DNA of 64,000 nucleotides from Armigeres subalbatus (lineage: Eukaryota; Arthropoda; Insecta; Diptera; Culicidae): the NCBI RefSeq assembly GCF_024139115.2, contig NC_085141.1, forward strand, positions 164,754,908 to 164,818,907, given 5' to 3'. The position numbers and the translations under genes were made by a program. Under the pieces are notes generated by a model. The model did no database searches. It was not told where the DNA came from and worked only from the letters and a program-made list of their open reading frames with translations. This document shows, in pieces, positions 23,701 to 35,705 of the stretch. The first letter of the stretch is position 1. Each line of letters starts with the position of its first letter.

Positions 23701-26700
23701 CAAAGTGGTGCACGGTTTGGCCAGATGGTGCATGGTTCTGCACGGTGGCGCAGGCTGCACCAAGATGGTGGATGGGATGGCAAAGTGGTGAACGGTTTGG
23801 ATGGGGTGGCAAAGTGGTGCACGGTTTGACCAGATGGTGCATGGTTCTGCACGGTGGCGCAGGCTGCACCAAGATGGTGGATGGGATGGCAAAGTGGTGC
23901 ACGGTTTGACCAGATGGTGCATGGTTCTGCACGGTGGCGCAGGCTGCACCAAGATGGTGGATGGGATGGCCAAGTGGTGCTCGGTTTGGATGGGGTGGCA
24001 AAGTGGTGCACGGTTTGACCAGATGGTGCATGGTTCTGCACGGTGGCGCAGGCTACACCAAGATGGTGGATGGGATGGCAATGTGGTGCACGGTTTGACC
24101 AGATGGTGCATGGTTCTGCAGGGTAGCGCAGGCTGCACCAAGATGGTGGATGGGATGGCAAAGTGGTGCACGGTTTGACCAGATGGTGCATGGTTCTGCA
24201 CGGTGGCGCAGGCTACACCAAGATGGTGGATGGGATGGCAATGTGGTGCACGGTTTGACCAGATGGTGCATGGTTCTGCAGGGTAGCGCATGCAGCCCCG
24301 AGATGGTGGATGGGGTGGCAAAGTGGTGCACGGTTTGACCAGATGGTGCATGGTTCTGCACGGTGGCGCATGCAGCCCCGAGATGGTGGATGGGGTGGCA
24401 AAGTGGTGCACGGTTTGACCAGATGGTGCATGGTTCTGCACGGTGGCGCATGCAGCCCCGAGATGGTGGATGGGGTGGCAAAGTGGTGCACGGTTTGACC
24501 AGATGGTGCATGGTTCTGCACGGTGGCGCATGCAGCCCCGAGATGGTGGATGGGGTGCATGGTTTGACCAGATGGTGCATGGTTCTTCACGGTGGCGCAG
24601 GCTGCACCAAGATGGTGGATGGGATGGCAAAATGGTGCACGGTTTGACCAGATGGTGCATGGTTCTGCACGGTGGCGCAGGCTGCACCAAGATGGTGGAT
24701 GGGATGGCAATGTGCTGCACGGTTTGACCAGATGGTGCATGGTTCTGCACGGTGGCGCATGCAGCCCGAGATGGTGGATGGGGTGGCAAAGTGGTGCACG
24801 GTTTGACCAGATGGTGCATGGTTCTGCACGGTGGCGCATGCAGCCCGAGATGGTGGATGGGATGGCAAAGTGGTGCACGGTTTGACCATATGGTGCATGG
24901 TTCTGCACGGTGGCGCATGCTGCACCAAGATGGTGGATGGGATGGCAAAGTGGTGCACGGTTTGACCAGATGGTGCATGGTTCTGCACGGTGGCGCAGGC
25001 TGCACCAAGATGGTGGATGGGATGGCAAAGTGGTGCACGGTTTCACCAGATGGTGCATGGTTCTGCACGGTGGCGCATGCAGCCCCGAGATGGTGGATGG
25101 GATGGCAAAGTGGTGCACGGTTTGACCAGATGGTGCATGGTTCTGCACGGTGGCGCAGGCTGCACCAAGATGGTGGATGGGATGGCAAAGTGGTGAACGG
25201 TTTGACCAGATGGTGCATGGTTCTGCACGGTGGCGCAGGCTGCACCAAGATGGTGGATGGGATGGCAATGTGCTGCACGGTTTGACCAGATGGTGCATGG
25301 TTCTGCACGGTGGCGCATGCAGCCCCGAGATGGTGGATGGGGTGGCAAAGTGGTGCACGGTTTGACCAGATGGTGCATGGTTCTGCACGGTGGCGCATGC
25401 AGCACCGAGATGGTGGATGGGATGGCAAAGTGGTGCACGGTTTGACCATATGGTGCATGGTTCTGCACGGTGGCGCATGCTGCACCAAGATGGTGGATGG
25501 GATGGCAAAGTGGTGCACGGTTTGACCAGATGGTGCATGGTTCTGCACGGTGGCGCAGGCTGCACCAAGATGGTGGATGGGATGGCAAAGTGGTGCACGG
25601 TTTCACCAGATGGTGCATGGTTCTGCACGGTGGCGCATGCAGCCCCGAGATGGTGGATGGGATGGCAAAGTGGTGCACGGTTTGACCAGATGGTGCATGG
25701 TTCTGCACGGTGGCGCAGGCTGCACCAAGATGGTGGATGGGATGGCAAAGTGGTGAACGGTTTGACCAGATGGTGCATGGTTCTGCACGGTGGCGCAGGC
25801 TGCACCAAGATGGTGGATGGGATGGCAATGTGCTGCACGGTTTGACCAGATGGTGCATGGTTCTGCACGGTGGCGCATGCAGCCCCGAGATGGTGGATGG
25901 GGTGGCAAAGTGGTGCACGGTTTGACCAGATGGTGCATGGTTCTGCACGGTGGCGCATGCAGCCCCGAGATGGTGGATGGGATGGCAAAGTGGTGCACGG
26001 TTTGACCAGATGGTGCATGGTTCTTCACGGTGGCGCAGGCTGCACCAAGATGGTGGATGGGATGGCAAAATGGTGCACGGTTTGACCAGATGGTGCATGG
26101 TTCTGCACGGTGGCGCAGGCTGCACGATGGCGCAGGCTGCACGGTGGCGAGATGGTGGATGGAGTGGCAAAGTGGTGCACGGTTTGACCAGATGGTGCAT
26201 GGTTCTGCACGGTGGCGCAGGCTGCACCAAGATGGTGGATGGGATGGCAAAGTGGTGAACGGTTTGACCAGATGGTGCATGGTTCTGCACGGTGGCGCAG
26301 GCTGCACGGTGGCGCAGGCTGCACGGTGGCGAGATGGTGGATGGAGTGGCAAAGTGGTGCACGGTTTGACCAGATGGTGCATGGTTCTGCACGGTGGCGC
26401 ATGCAGCACCGAGATGGTGGATGGGATGGCAAAGTGGTGCACGGTTTGACCATATGGTGCATGGTTCTGCACGGTGGCGCATGCTGCACCAAGATGGTGG
26501 ATGGGATGGCAAAGTGGTGCACGGTTTGACCAGATGGTGCATGGTTCTGCACGGTGGCGCAGGCTGCACCAAGATGGTGGATGGGATGGCAAAGTGGTGC
26601 ACGGTTTCACCAGATGGTGCATGGTTCTGCACGGTGGCGCATGCAGCCCCGAGATGGTGGATGGGATGGCAAAGTGGTGCACGGTTTGACCAGATGGTGC

Positions 26701-27630
26701 ATGGTTCTGCACGGTGGCGCAGGCTGCACCAAGATGGTGGATGGGATGGCAAAGTGGTGCTCGGTTTGGATGGGGTGGCAAAGTGGTGCACGGTTTGACC
26801 AGATGGTGCATGGTTCTGCACGGTGGCGCAGGCTACACCAAGATGGTGGATGGGATGGCAATGTGGTGCACGGTTTGACCAGATGGTGCATGGTTCTGCA
26901 GGGTAGCGCAGGCTGCACCAAGATGGTGGATGGGATGGCAAAGTGGTGCACGGTTTGACCAGATGGTGCATGGTTCTGCACGGTGGCGCAGGCTACACCA
27001 AGATGGTGGATGGGATGGCAATGTGGTGCACGGTTTGACCAGATGGTGCATGGTTCTGCAGGGTAGCGCATGCTGCACCAAGATGGTGGATGGGATGGCA
27101 ATGTGGTGCACGGTTTGACCAGATGGTGCATGGTTCTGCACGGTGGCGCATGCAGCCCCGAGATGGTGGATGGGGTGGCAAAGTGGTGCACGGTTTGACC
27201 AGATGGTGCATGGTTCTGCACGGTGGCGCATGCAGCCCCGAGATGGTGGATGGGGTGCATGGTGGCGTATGCAGCACCGAGATGATGGATGGGATGGCAA
27301 AGTGGTGCACGGTTTGACCAGATGGTGCATGTTTTTGCACGGTGGCGTATGCAGCACCGAGATGGTGGATGGGATGGCAAAGTGGTGCACGGTTTGACCA
27401 GATGGTGCATGGTTCTGCAGGGTGACGCATTCTGCACCAAGATGGTGGATGGGATGGCAAAGTGGTGCACGGTTTGACCAGATGGTGCATGGTTCTGCAC
27501 GGTGGCGCATGCTGCACCAAGATGGTGGATGGGATGGCAAAGTGGTGCACGGTTTTCCTGGGTGGTGCAAGAAATAGTCAAATCGCACCAAGATGGTTCA
27601 TGGGTGAGAAAGTGGCGCATGGCTTGACCG
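17714..27630 (+). repeat. 80-bp satellite array, ~9.9 kb, about 120 units
   Basis: Head-to-tail 80-bp unit made of the blocks GTGGTGCACGGTTTGACC, AGATGGTGCATGGTTCTGCA, CGGTGGCGCATGCTGCACC and AAGATGGTGGATGGGATGGC. The unit itself is built from GGTGCA-type sub-repeats. Variants: GCATGC/GCAGGC, CACCGAG/CACCAAG/CCCCGAG, CCAGATGG/CCATATGG, and truncated units that jump from GCACGGTTTGG to ATGGGGTGGCAAAG. Longer duplications are nested inside the array. The minus strand has few stops in any frame, so frames of up to 1554 codons arise; they cycle through all phases every 240 bp and are not treated as genes. The first and last units (17714-17800, 27545-27630) are diverged, as expected at array edges. 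Confidence 0.95.
24850..25960 (+). repeat. 560-bp tandem duplication (7 units) within the 80-bp satellite
   Basis: The variant pattern in about 24850-25400 recurs 560 bp later in about 25410-25960: TTTCACC at 25041/25601, GTGAACGG at 25193/25753 and ATGTGCTGCACGG at 25268/25828, with essentially no differences. This is a recent higher-order duplication. Confidence 0.85.
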
Positions 27631-27639
27631 GTGATTTAT

Positions 27640-30600
27640 TTTATTGTTTTCAACTGAAATTCGTTCATTCCCAAAATACAATAGATGTGCCGGTGCAGGG
27701 CCATACCGATATGAGTGGGTTTGTGTATGGAAAGACCGAAAAGGGAACCGAAAGACTCGGTTAGTTTGCGTGACGGAGGGGAATCCGCTCGCGTGAATTT
27801 CAATGTTTTCAGCAGGAATTTGTTAGTTCCAAAAATGCATTTGTTGTTCCGCTGCAGGAATCAGACAATCCGGATGTTTAGGATTGTGGGAAGCACGGGG
27901 AGGGTCACCCGCACATTCTCCGGGTGCAATCCGGATATTTGCGATTATAAAAATAGCGGGAAGCGCCGTCCGGAACACCGAGCGGAACATTTTGTTTACA
28001 AATCGCGGGGGGATTTTTTTCTCATTTTCGACAAAAAAATGTTGATCTCCAGAAGGCGATCGGTGTTCCGGTGCAGGGGCAGATCGATCTGGATGGATTT
28101 GTGTATAGAAAGACCGGAAAAGCACTCCAAAAGACTCGGTTAGTTTGCGTGATGGAGGGGAATCCGCTCGCGTTAATTTTAATATTTTCAGCAGGAATTT
28201 GTTAGTTCCAAAAATGCATTTGTTGTTCCGCTGCAGGAATCAGACAATCCGGATGTTTAGGATTGTGGGAAGCCTCCGGGTGCAATCCGGATGTTTGCGA
28301 TTATAAAAATAGCGGGAAGCGCCGTCCGGAACACCGAGCGGAACATTTTGTTTACAAATCGCAGGGGGATTTTTTTTTCATTTTCGACAAAAAAATGTTG
28401 ATCTCCAGAAGGCGATCGGTGTTCCGGTGCTGGGGCAGATCGATCTAGATGGATTTGTGTATGGAAAGACCGGAAAAGCACTCCAAAAGACTCGGTTAAT
28501 TTGCGTGACGGAGGGGGAATCCGCTCGCGTTAATTTCAATGTTTTCAGCAGGAATTTGTTAGTTCCAAAAATGCATTTGTTGTTCCGCTGCAGGAATCAG
28601 ACAATCCGGATGTTTAGGATTGTGGGAAGCACGGGGAGGGTCACCCGCACATTCTCCGGGTGCAATCCGGATGTTTGCGAATATAAAAATAACGGGAAAC
28701 GCCGTCCGGAACACCGAGCGGAACATTTTGTTTACAAATCGCGGGGGGATTTTTTTCTCATTTTCGACAAAAAAATGTTGATCTCCAGAAGGCGATCGGT
28801 GTTCCGGTGCAGGGGCAGATCGATCTGGATGGATTTGTGTATGGAAAGACCGGAAAAGCACTCCAAAGACTCGGTTAATTTGCGTGACGGAGGGGGAATC
28901 CGCTCGCGTTAATTTTAATGTTTTCAGCAGGAATTTGTTAGTTATAAAAATGCATTTGTTGTTCCGCTGCAGGAATCAGACAATCCGGATGTTTAGGATT
29001 GTGGGAAGCACGGGGAGGGTCACCCGCACATTCTCCGGGTGCAATCCGGATGTTTGTGATTATAAAAATAGCAGGAAGCGCCGTCCGGAACACCGAGCGG
29101 AACATTTTGTTTACAAATCGCGGGGGATTTTTTCTCATTTTCGACAAAAAATGTTGATCTCCAGAAGGCGATCGGTGTTCCGGTGCAGGGCAGATCGATC
29201 TGGATGGATTTGTGTATAGAAAGACCGGAAAAGCACTCCAAAAGACTCGGTTAGTTTGCGTGATGGAGGGGAATCCGCTCGCGTTAATTTTAATATTTTC
29301 AGCAGGAATTTGTTAGTTCCAAAAATGCATTTGTTGTTCCGCTGCAGGAATCAGACAATCCGGATGTTTAGGATTGTGGGAAGCCTCCGGGTGCAATCCG
29401 GATGTTTGCGATTATAAAAATAGCGGGAAGCGCCGTCCGGAACACCGAGCGGAACATTTTGTTTACAAATCGCAGGGGGATTTTTTTCTCATTTTCGACA
29501 AAAAAATGTTGATCCCCAGAAGGCGATCGGTGTTCCAGTGCAGGGGCAGATCGAACTGGATGGATTTGTGTATGGAAAGACCGGAAAAGCACTCCAAAAG
29601 ACTCGGTTAGTTTGCGTGACGGAGGGGGAATCCGCTCGCGTTAATTTTAATGTTTTCAGCAGGAATTTTGTTAGTTCCAAAAATGCATTTGTTGTTCCGC
29701 TGCAGGAATCAGACAATCCGGATGTTTAGGATTGTGGGAAGCCTCCGGGTGCAATCCGGATGTTTGCGATTATAAAAATAACGGGAAGCGCCGTCCGGAA
29801 CACCGAGCGGAACATTTTGTTTACAAATCACGGGGGGATTTTTTTCTCATTTTCGACAAAAAAATGTTGAGCTCCAGAAGGCGATCGGTGTTCCGGTGCA
29901 GGGGCAGATCGATCTGGATGGATTTGTGTATGGAAAGACCGGAAAAGCACTTCAAAAGACTCGGTTAATTTGCGTGACGGAGGGGGAATCCGCTCGTGTT
30001 AATTTCAATGTTTTCAGCAGGAATTTGTTAGTTCCAAAAATGCATTTGTTGTTCCGCTGCAGGAATCAGACAATCCGGATGTTTAGGATTGTGGGAAGCC
30101 TCCGGGTGCAATCCGGATGTTTGCGAATATAAAAATAACGGGAAGCGCCGTCCGGAACACCGAGGGGAACATTTTGTTTACAAATCACGGGGGGATTTTT
30201 TTCTCATTTTCGACAAAAAAATGTTGATCTCCAGAAGGCGATCGGTGTTCCGGTGCAGGGGCAGATCGATCTGGATGGATTTGTGTATGGAAAGACCGGA
30301 AAAGCACTCCAAAAGACTCGGTTAGTTTGCGTGACGGAGGGGGAATCCGCTCGCGTTAATTTTTATGTTTTCAGCAGGAATTTGTTAGTTCCAAAAATGC
30401 ATTTGTTGTTCCGCTGCAGGAATCAGACAATCCGGATGTTTAGGATTGTGGGAAGCACGGGGAGGGTCACCCGCACATTCTCCGGGTGCAATCCGGATGT
30501 TTGCGATTATAAAAATAGCGGGAAGCGCCGTCCGGAACACCGAGCGGAACATTTTGTTTACAAATCGCGGGGGGATTTTTTTCTCATTTTCGACAAAAAA

Positions 30601-32812
30601 ATGTTGATCTCCAGAAGGCGATCGGTGTTCCGGTGCAGGGGCAGATCGATCTGGATGGATTTGTGTATGGAAAGACCGGAAAATCACTCCAAAAGATTCG
30701 GTTAATTTGCGTGACGGAGGGGGAATCCGCTCGCGTTAATTTTAATGTTTTCAGCAGAAATTTGTTAGTCCCAAAAATGCATTTGTTGTTCCGCTGGAGG
30801 AATCAGACAATCCGGATGTTTAGGATTGTGAGAAGCGCGGGGAGGGTCACCCGCACATTCTCCGGGTGCAATCCGGATGTTTGCGATTATAAAAATAGCG
30901 GGAAGCGCCGTCCGGAACACCGAGCGGAACATTTTGTTTACAAATCGCGGGGGGATTTTTTTCTCATTTTCGACAAAAAAATGTTGATCTCCAAAAGGCG
31001 ATCGGTGTTCCGGTGCAGGGGCAGATCGATCTGGATGGATTTGTGTATGGAAAGACCGGAAAAGCACTCCAAAAGACTCGGTTAGTTTGCGTGACGGAGG
31101 GGGAATCCGCTTGCGTTAATTTTAATGTTTTCAGCAGGAATTTGTTAGTTCCAAAAATGCATTTGTTGTTCCGCTGCAGGAATCAGACAATCCGGATGTT
31201 TAGGATTGTGGGAAGCACGGGGAGGGTCACCCGCCCATTCTCCGGGTGCAATCCGGATGTTTGTGATTATAAAAATAGCGGGAAGCGCCGTCCGGAACAC
31301 CGAGCGGAACATTTTGTTTACAAATCGCGGGGGGATTTTTTTTCTCATTTTCGACAAAAAAATGTTGATCTCCAGAAGGCGATCGGTGTTCCGGTGCAGG
31401 GGCAGATCGATCTGGATGGATTTGTGTATGGAAAGACCGGAAAAGCACTCCAAAAGACTCGGTTAATTTGCGTGACGGAGGGGGAATCCGCTTGCGTTAA
31501 TTTCAATGTTTTCATCAGGAATTTGCTAGTTCCAAAAATGCATTTGTTGTTCCGCTGCAGGAATCAGACAATCCGGATGTTTAGGATTGTGGGAAGCACG
31601 GGGAGGGTCACCCGCACATTCTCCGGGTGCAATCCGGATGTTTGCGATTATAAAAATAGCGGGAAGCGCCGTCCGGAACACCGAGCGGAACATTTTGTTT
31701 ACAAATCGCGGGGGGATTTTTTTCTCATTTTCGACAAAAAAATGTTGATCTCCAGAAGGCGATCGGTGTTCCAGTGCAGGGGCAGATGGATCTGGATGGA
31801 TTTGTGTATGGAAAGACCGGAAAAGCACTCCAAAAGACTCGGTTAATTTGCGTGACGGAGGGGGAATCCGCTCGCGTTAATTTCAATGTTTTCAGCAGGA
31901 ATTTGTTAGTTCCAAAAATGCATTTGTTGTTCCGCTGCAGGAATCAGACAATCCGGATGTTTAGGATTGTGGGAAGCACGGGGAGGGTCACCCGCACATT
32001 CTCCGGGTGCAATCCGGATGTTTGCGATTATAAAAATAGCGGGAAGCGCCGTCCGGAACACCGAGCGGAACATTTTGTTTACAAATCGCGGGGGGATTTT
32101 TTTCTCATTTTCGACAAAAAAATGTTGATCTCCAGAAGGCGATCGGTGTTCCGGTGCAGGGGCAGATCGATCTGGATGGATTTGTGTATGGAAAGACCGG
32201 AAAAGCACTCCAAAAGACTCGGTTAATTTGCGTGACGGAGGGGGAATCCGCTTACGTTAATTTCAATGTTTTCATCAGGAATTTGTTAGTTCCAAAAATG
32301 CATTTGTTGTTCCGCTGCAGGAATCAGACAATCCGGATGTTTAGGATTGTGGGAAGCACGGGGAGGGTCACCCGCACGATTATAAAAATAGCGGGAAGCG
32401 CCGTCCGGAACACCGAGCGGAACATTTTGTTTACAAATCGCGGGGGGATTTTTTTCTCATTTTCGACAAAAAAATGTTGATCTCCAGAAGGCGATCGGTG
32501 TTCCGGTGCAGGGGCAGATCGATCTGGATGGATTTGTGTATGGAAAGACCGGAAAAGCACTCCAAAAGACTCGGTTAGTTTGCGTGACGGAGGGGGAATC
32601 CGCTCGCGTTAATTTTAATGTTTTCAGCAGGAATTTGTTAGTTCCAAAAATGCATTTGTTGTTCCGCTGCAGGAATCAGACAATCCGGATGTTTAGGATT
32701 ATGGGAAGCACGGGAAGGGTCACCCGCACATTCTCCGGGTGCAATCCGGATGTTTGTGATTATAAAAATAGCGGGAAACGTCGTCCGGAGCACCGAGCGG
32801 AATACTTACAAA
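27640..32812 (+). repeat. 357/380-bp satellite array, about 14 units
   Basis: The landmark CGGTTAGTTTGCGTGAC (or its TTAATTTG variant) occurs near 27758, 28137, 28495, 28875, 29246, 29605, 29963, 30320, 30700, 31080, 31460, 31840, 32220 and 32573. Two length classes exist: 380 bp, and ~357 bp lacking a 23-bp block after GTGGGAAGC. Short units are at 28137-28495 and 29246-30320; the long units 30320-32220 are the most regular. The final unit (32220-32573) has a different 28-bp deletion. Each unit carries GATTATAAAAATAGCGGG, a TATA-like motif. Frames of 100-277 codons on both strands are repeat by-products. The first unit is strongly diverged. The array abuts the 80-bp satellite on the left and the RTE LINE on the right. 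Confidence 0.95.
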
Positions 32813-32814
32813 TC

Positions 32815-34830
32815 GCGCACGGTTCCGCCCACAAGCATGAACTTTGTCTTGGCGCATTCACCACCAGTCCAACTTTTGTTGCTTCACGTTTCAGGCGGGT
32901 GTACAGTTCTGCCACCTTTGCAAATGTTCGGCCGACAATGTTCATGTCATCGGCGAACCAAATAAAGGCTCCCCCAAACCTAAGCGATTCCATCGCCGCG
33001 ACGGCGACAACTAGTCGCCACGATTCTATCGTTGGGTCGCTGCAGGCAATGTTCTATTTACGCTTCCATACCAACGGCGACAGAATCGCTGTCGCCAAGC
33101 GATAGAATCGCGTGGCGACTGTCGCGTCGCGTGTGTTTGGGGGAACCTTAAATTGACTGGATCTGTTGAAAATCGTACCCCGGCTCTCCGCATGACACCT
33201 TCTAGCGCAATGTGCACGAACGTCGATCACCTTGTATTGTCGGCGTAGCACCAAGTTAGAATTCGGAAGTCGGGACTTCCGAACCGAACTTTCTTCCGAA
33301 GTTTTATTTGCCAAACTAATTGATGCGTTGTTTAGCGCATCTTTAGGCGAATCCAGCGCACTACTTCCGAAGTTGGGAAAGTTGCCTGTATTTGGAGAAA
33401 AATCCAACTTCGGTATAAAAAGCGGTATAAATTTATTCCGGATACACAATATTGTCTTGTCGGCGCGATTCGAACGCAATGGAGTGTTCGCCCGAAATCT
33501 TCACACAGTTTTGCACACCATCCACCGTTGCTTTGATCAGTCTGGTAAGCTTTTCATGGAAGCTGTTCTCTTCCATAATTTTCATAGCTCTACGCGGTCC
33601 ATACTGTCGTATGCCGCCTTGAAATCAACGAACAGATGGTGCGTTGGAAACTGGTATTCACGGCATTTTTGAAGGATTTGCCGTACAGTAAAGATCTGGT
33701 CCGTTGTCGAGCGGCCGTCAACGAAGCCGGCTTGATAACTTCCCACGAACTCATTCTTTAGTGGTTACAGACGTCGGAAGATGATCTGGGATATCACTTT
33801 GTAGGCGGCATTACGGATGTGATCGCTCGAAAGTCCCACATTCTAGCTTGTCGCCTTTCTTGTAGATGGGGCATATAATCCCTTCCTTCCACTCCTCCGC
33901 TAGTTGTTCAGTTTCCCAGATTCTGACTATCAGTTTGTGCAGACAAGTGGCTAGCTTTTCCGAGCCTATCTTGATGAGCTCATCTCCGATACTATCCTTA
34001 CCAGCTTACCAGTTCAAGGTAGGGGCTGGTTGGCTTCCATCGTCCGCTGAACTGACGTAGTCATCTCCTCCGCTGCCTTGACTTTCACTGCCTGTACTCT
34101 CAGCGACATTCAAATGTTCCTTGTAGTGCTGCTTCTACCTTTCGATCACCACATGTTCGTCCGTCAAGATGCTCCCGTCCTTATCCCTGCACATTTCGGC
34201 TCGCGGCTTTGCGGGATGCGTTGAGCTTCTGATTGAACTTGCGTGTTTCTTGATAACGACACAGCTGTTCCATCTCCTCGCCGCTTCTTCCAGGCAGCGT
34301 TTCTTCTCCTGAAAAAGGCGGGTCTGCTGTCTCCGCTTTCGTCTATAACGTTCCACGTTCTGCCGGGTACCTTGCTGCAGGGCGACCGCCCGCGCTGCGT
34401 CCTTCTTCTTCAGAATCTGCCTGCACTCTTCGTCGAACCAATTGTTCTGTCGAATTCGTCCCATTTACTCGACGTTGTTCTCCTCTGCGTCGTTAATGGC
34501 TGCTTTGACTGTATTCCAGCAGTCCTCAAGAGGGGCCCCATCTTCCGGCAACGCTGCTTCGAGATCTTCCTTCCTGAACTTCCCAATAGTTGGTCTTAAC
34601 TCCTCCTCTTGGCCATCCTGAGCGTTCCAGCTGCGCGTAGAATGCGTCCTTATCATCATCAGTGCTTCCGGAGTGTAGGCTATGGACGTTGATTATGCTG
34701 AAGTTGAAGAACCGGCCTTTGATTCTCAACCTGCACATTCTTTCATTGATCGGCCACCACTCGATCACGCGCCTTTGCATATCGCCCTTCACTATGATCA
34801 CTATGTATATACGAAAGTATTCCCGCATGA
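32815..34830 (-). pseudogene. Degenerate RTE-type LINE, minus strand
   Basis: Reading the minus strand from 34830: an endonuclease fragment (RLRIKGRFFNFSIINVHS); an internal deletion joining TIGKF to a pre-RT region (WFDEECRQILKKKDAARAVA, 34464-34135); then RT motifs across several frames: [64 protein letters not shown] and ALEGVMRRAGVRF. The catalytic FADD (FIWFADDMNIVGRTFAKVAE) is at 32958-32947. Frameshifts and stops are frequent. There is extra sequence at about 33238-33470 between the FES and ALEGV motifs, and a MITE at 32966-33148. The 5' part of the endonuclease and the 3' end are missing. A second, inverted copy of the 5' portion is at 38891-39611. Confidence 0.87.
32966..33148. mobile_element. 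TAA-flanked palindromic MITE, 183 bp, inside the RTE LINE
   Basis: TIRs AGGCTCCCCCAAACC (left) and AGGTTCCCCCAAACA (right, complement) are flanked by TAA at 32963-32965 and 33149-33151. The interior consists of nested GCGACAGTCGC-type palindromes. It interrupts the RTE reading frame exactly between GVRFSTDPVNL and FIWFADD, so its removal restores the LINE order. The 3-bp TWA-type target duplication suggests the PIF/Harbinger superfamily (inference). Confidence 0.85.
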
Positions 34831-35705
34831 ACTTTCGGCAGAATTTCTGGAAGAACTTCCGTGGGTTTCTTGAAGGATCTTCTGGAGGATCTTAGGGAGG
34901 AATTCCTGGAGGATCCTCCTGCACTATTCCCGGGGATTGGTTGGCGGAACTTCCGAATAAATCCTAAAAAAACTTTCGGAGGAATTTTCTTAAGGTCACT
35001 CCTGACGGTATCCAAGTTTGAAACTGCTCGCGTTTTCGAGGGCACACCACTCGATTCGAAGGCGGCGCACAACTGTCATTTTTGTTGATTTAGTCTTGCT
35101 GCGTCGCAGCATGCGTGAAATAATAAAAATGACAGTTGTGAGTTGCTTCCGTATCGAGTGGTGTGCCCCCGAAAACGCGAGCACTTTTAAACTTGGATTC
35201 CGTCCAGAGTGACCTTAAAACACTTTAGAATGATTTTTGCAAGAATTGCTTACAGGACTACGAGGCTTTCTTGAAGGAAACTTCAGAGGACTTCCCGGAG
35301 GAACTTGCGGAGGAATTCCTGGAGGAGCTTTCGGAGGGAGCATCTTTCGAAGGAATTCGTGAAGAAACTTGCGGAGGAATTTCTGGAGAAATTATTGGAG
35401 AAACATTAACATAAATTCCTGGAGAAACTTTCGAATGAATTCTTGAAGGAACATTCAGAGGATCTCATGGTGGTACCCTGAAACAATTTATTCGAAGAAA
35501 TTCTTGAGGGAACTTCCGGAAGAATTCCTGGAGGAACTTCCGGCGGAATTCCTGGAGTAACTTCCGGAGGAATGTCGGGAGGAACTCTCGTAGGAATGTC
35601 GGAAGGAACTTCCGGAGGAATGTCGGAAGAAACTTCCTGAGGAATTCCTGAGGAACTTCCGGAGGAATTCCTGGAGGAACTTCCTGGAAGAACTTCCGGA
35701 GGAAT
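34818..35705 (-). repeat. 24-bp minisatellite, diverged block in orientation R
   Basis: Repeats of the type GGAACTTCCGGAGGAATTCC with many substitutions, flanking the RTE copy and interrupted by a TTAA MITE (34994-35214). The part 34818-34930 is homologous in inverted orientation to 38768-38893, next to the other RTE copy. Confidence 0.85.
34994..35214. mobile_element. TTAA-flanked MITE, 221 bp, ~100-bp arms
   Basis: TIRs start GGTCACTCCTGACGG (left) and GGTCACTCTGGACGG (right, complement). Complementarity extends about 100 bp on each side through CTCGCGTTTTCGAGGGCACA and CACAACTGTCATTTTT. The duplicated TTAA target is at 34990-34993 and 35215-35218. TTAA targeting is the hallmark of piggyBac-type elements. 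It is inserted in the 24-bp minisatellite. Confidence 0.88.

Noticed and set aside
17656..25548. Minus-strand open frames of 939, 1554 and 1200 codons, rich in His, Pro and Cys
   Set aside because: They run through the 80-bp satellite. As 80 is not a multiple of 3, the same unit is read in all three phases every 240 bp, and several frames are open at once. No start context, domain or codon bias supports a protein.
17714..27630. CRISPR-like regular repeats
   Set aside because: Units are contiguous 80-bp satellite monomers without unique spacers, in a eukaryotic context.
31013..31846. 277-codon frame in the 380-bp satellite
   Set aside because: It spans two repeat units in two different phases. 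Equivalent frames occur in most units on both strands, and no domain is recognised.
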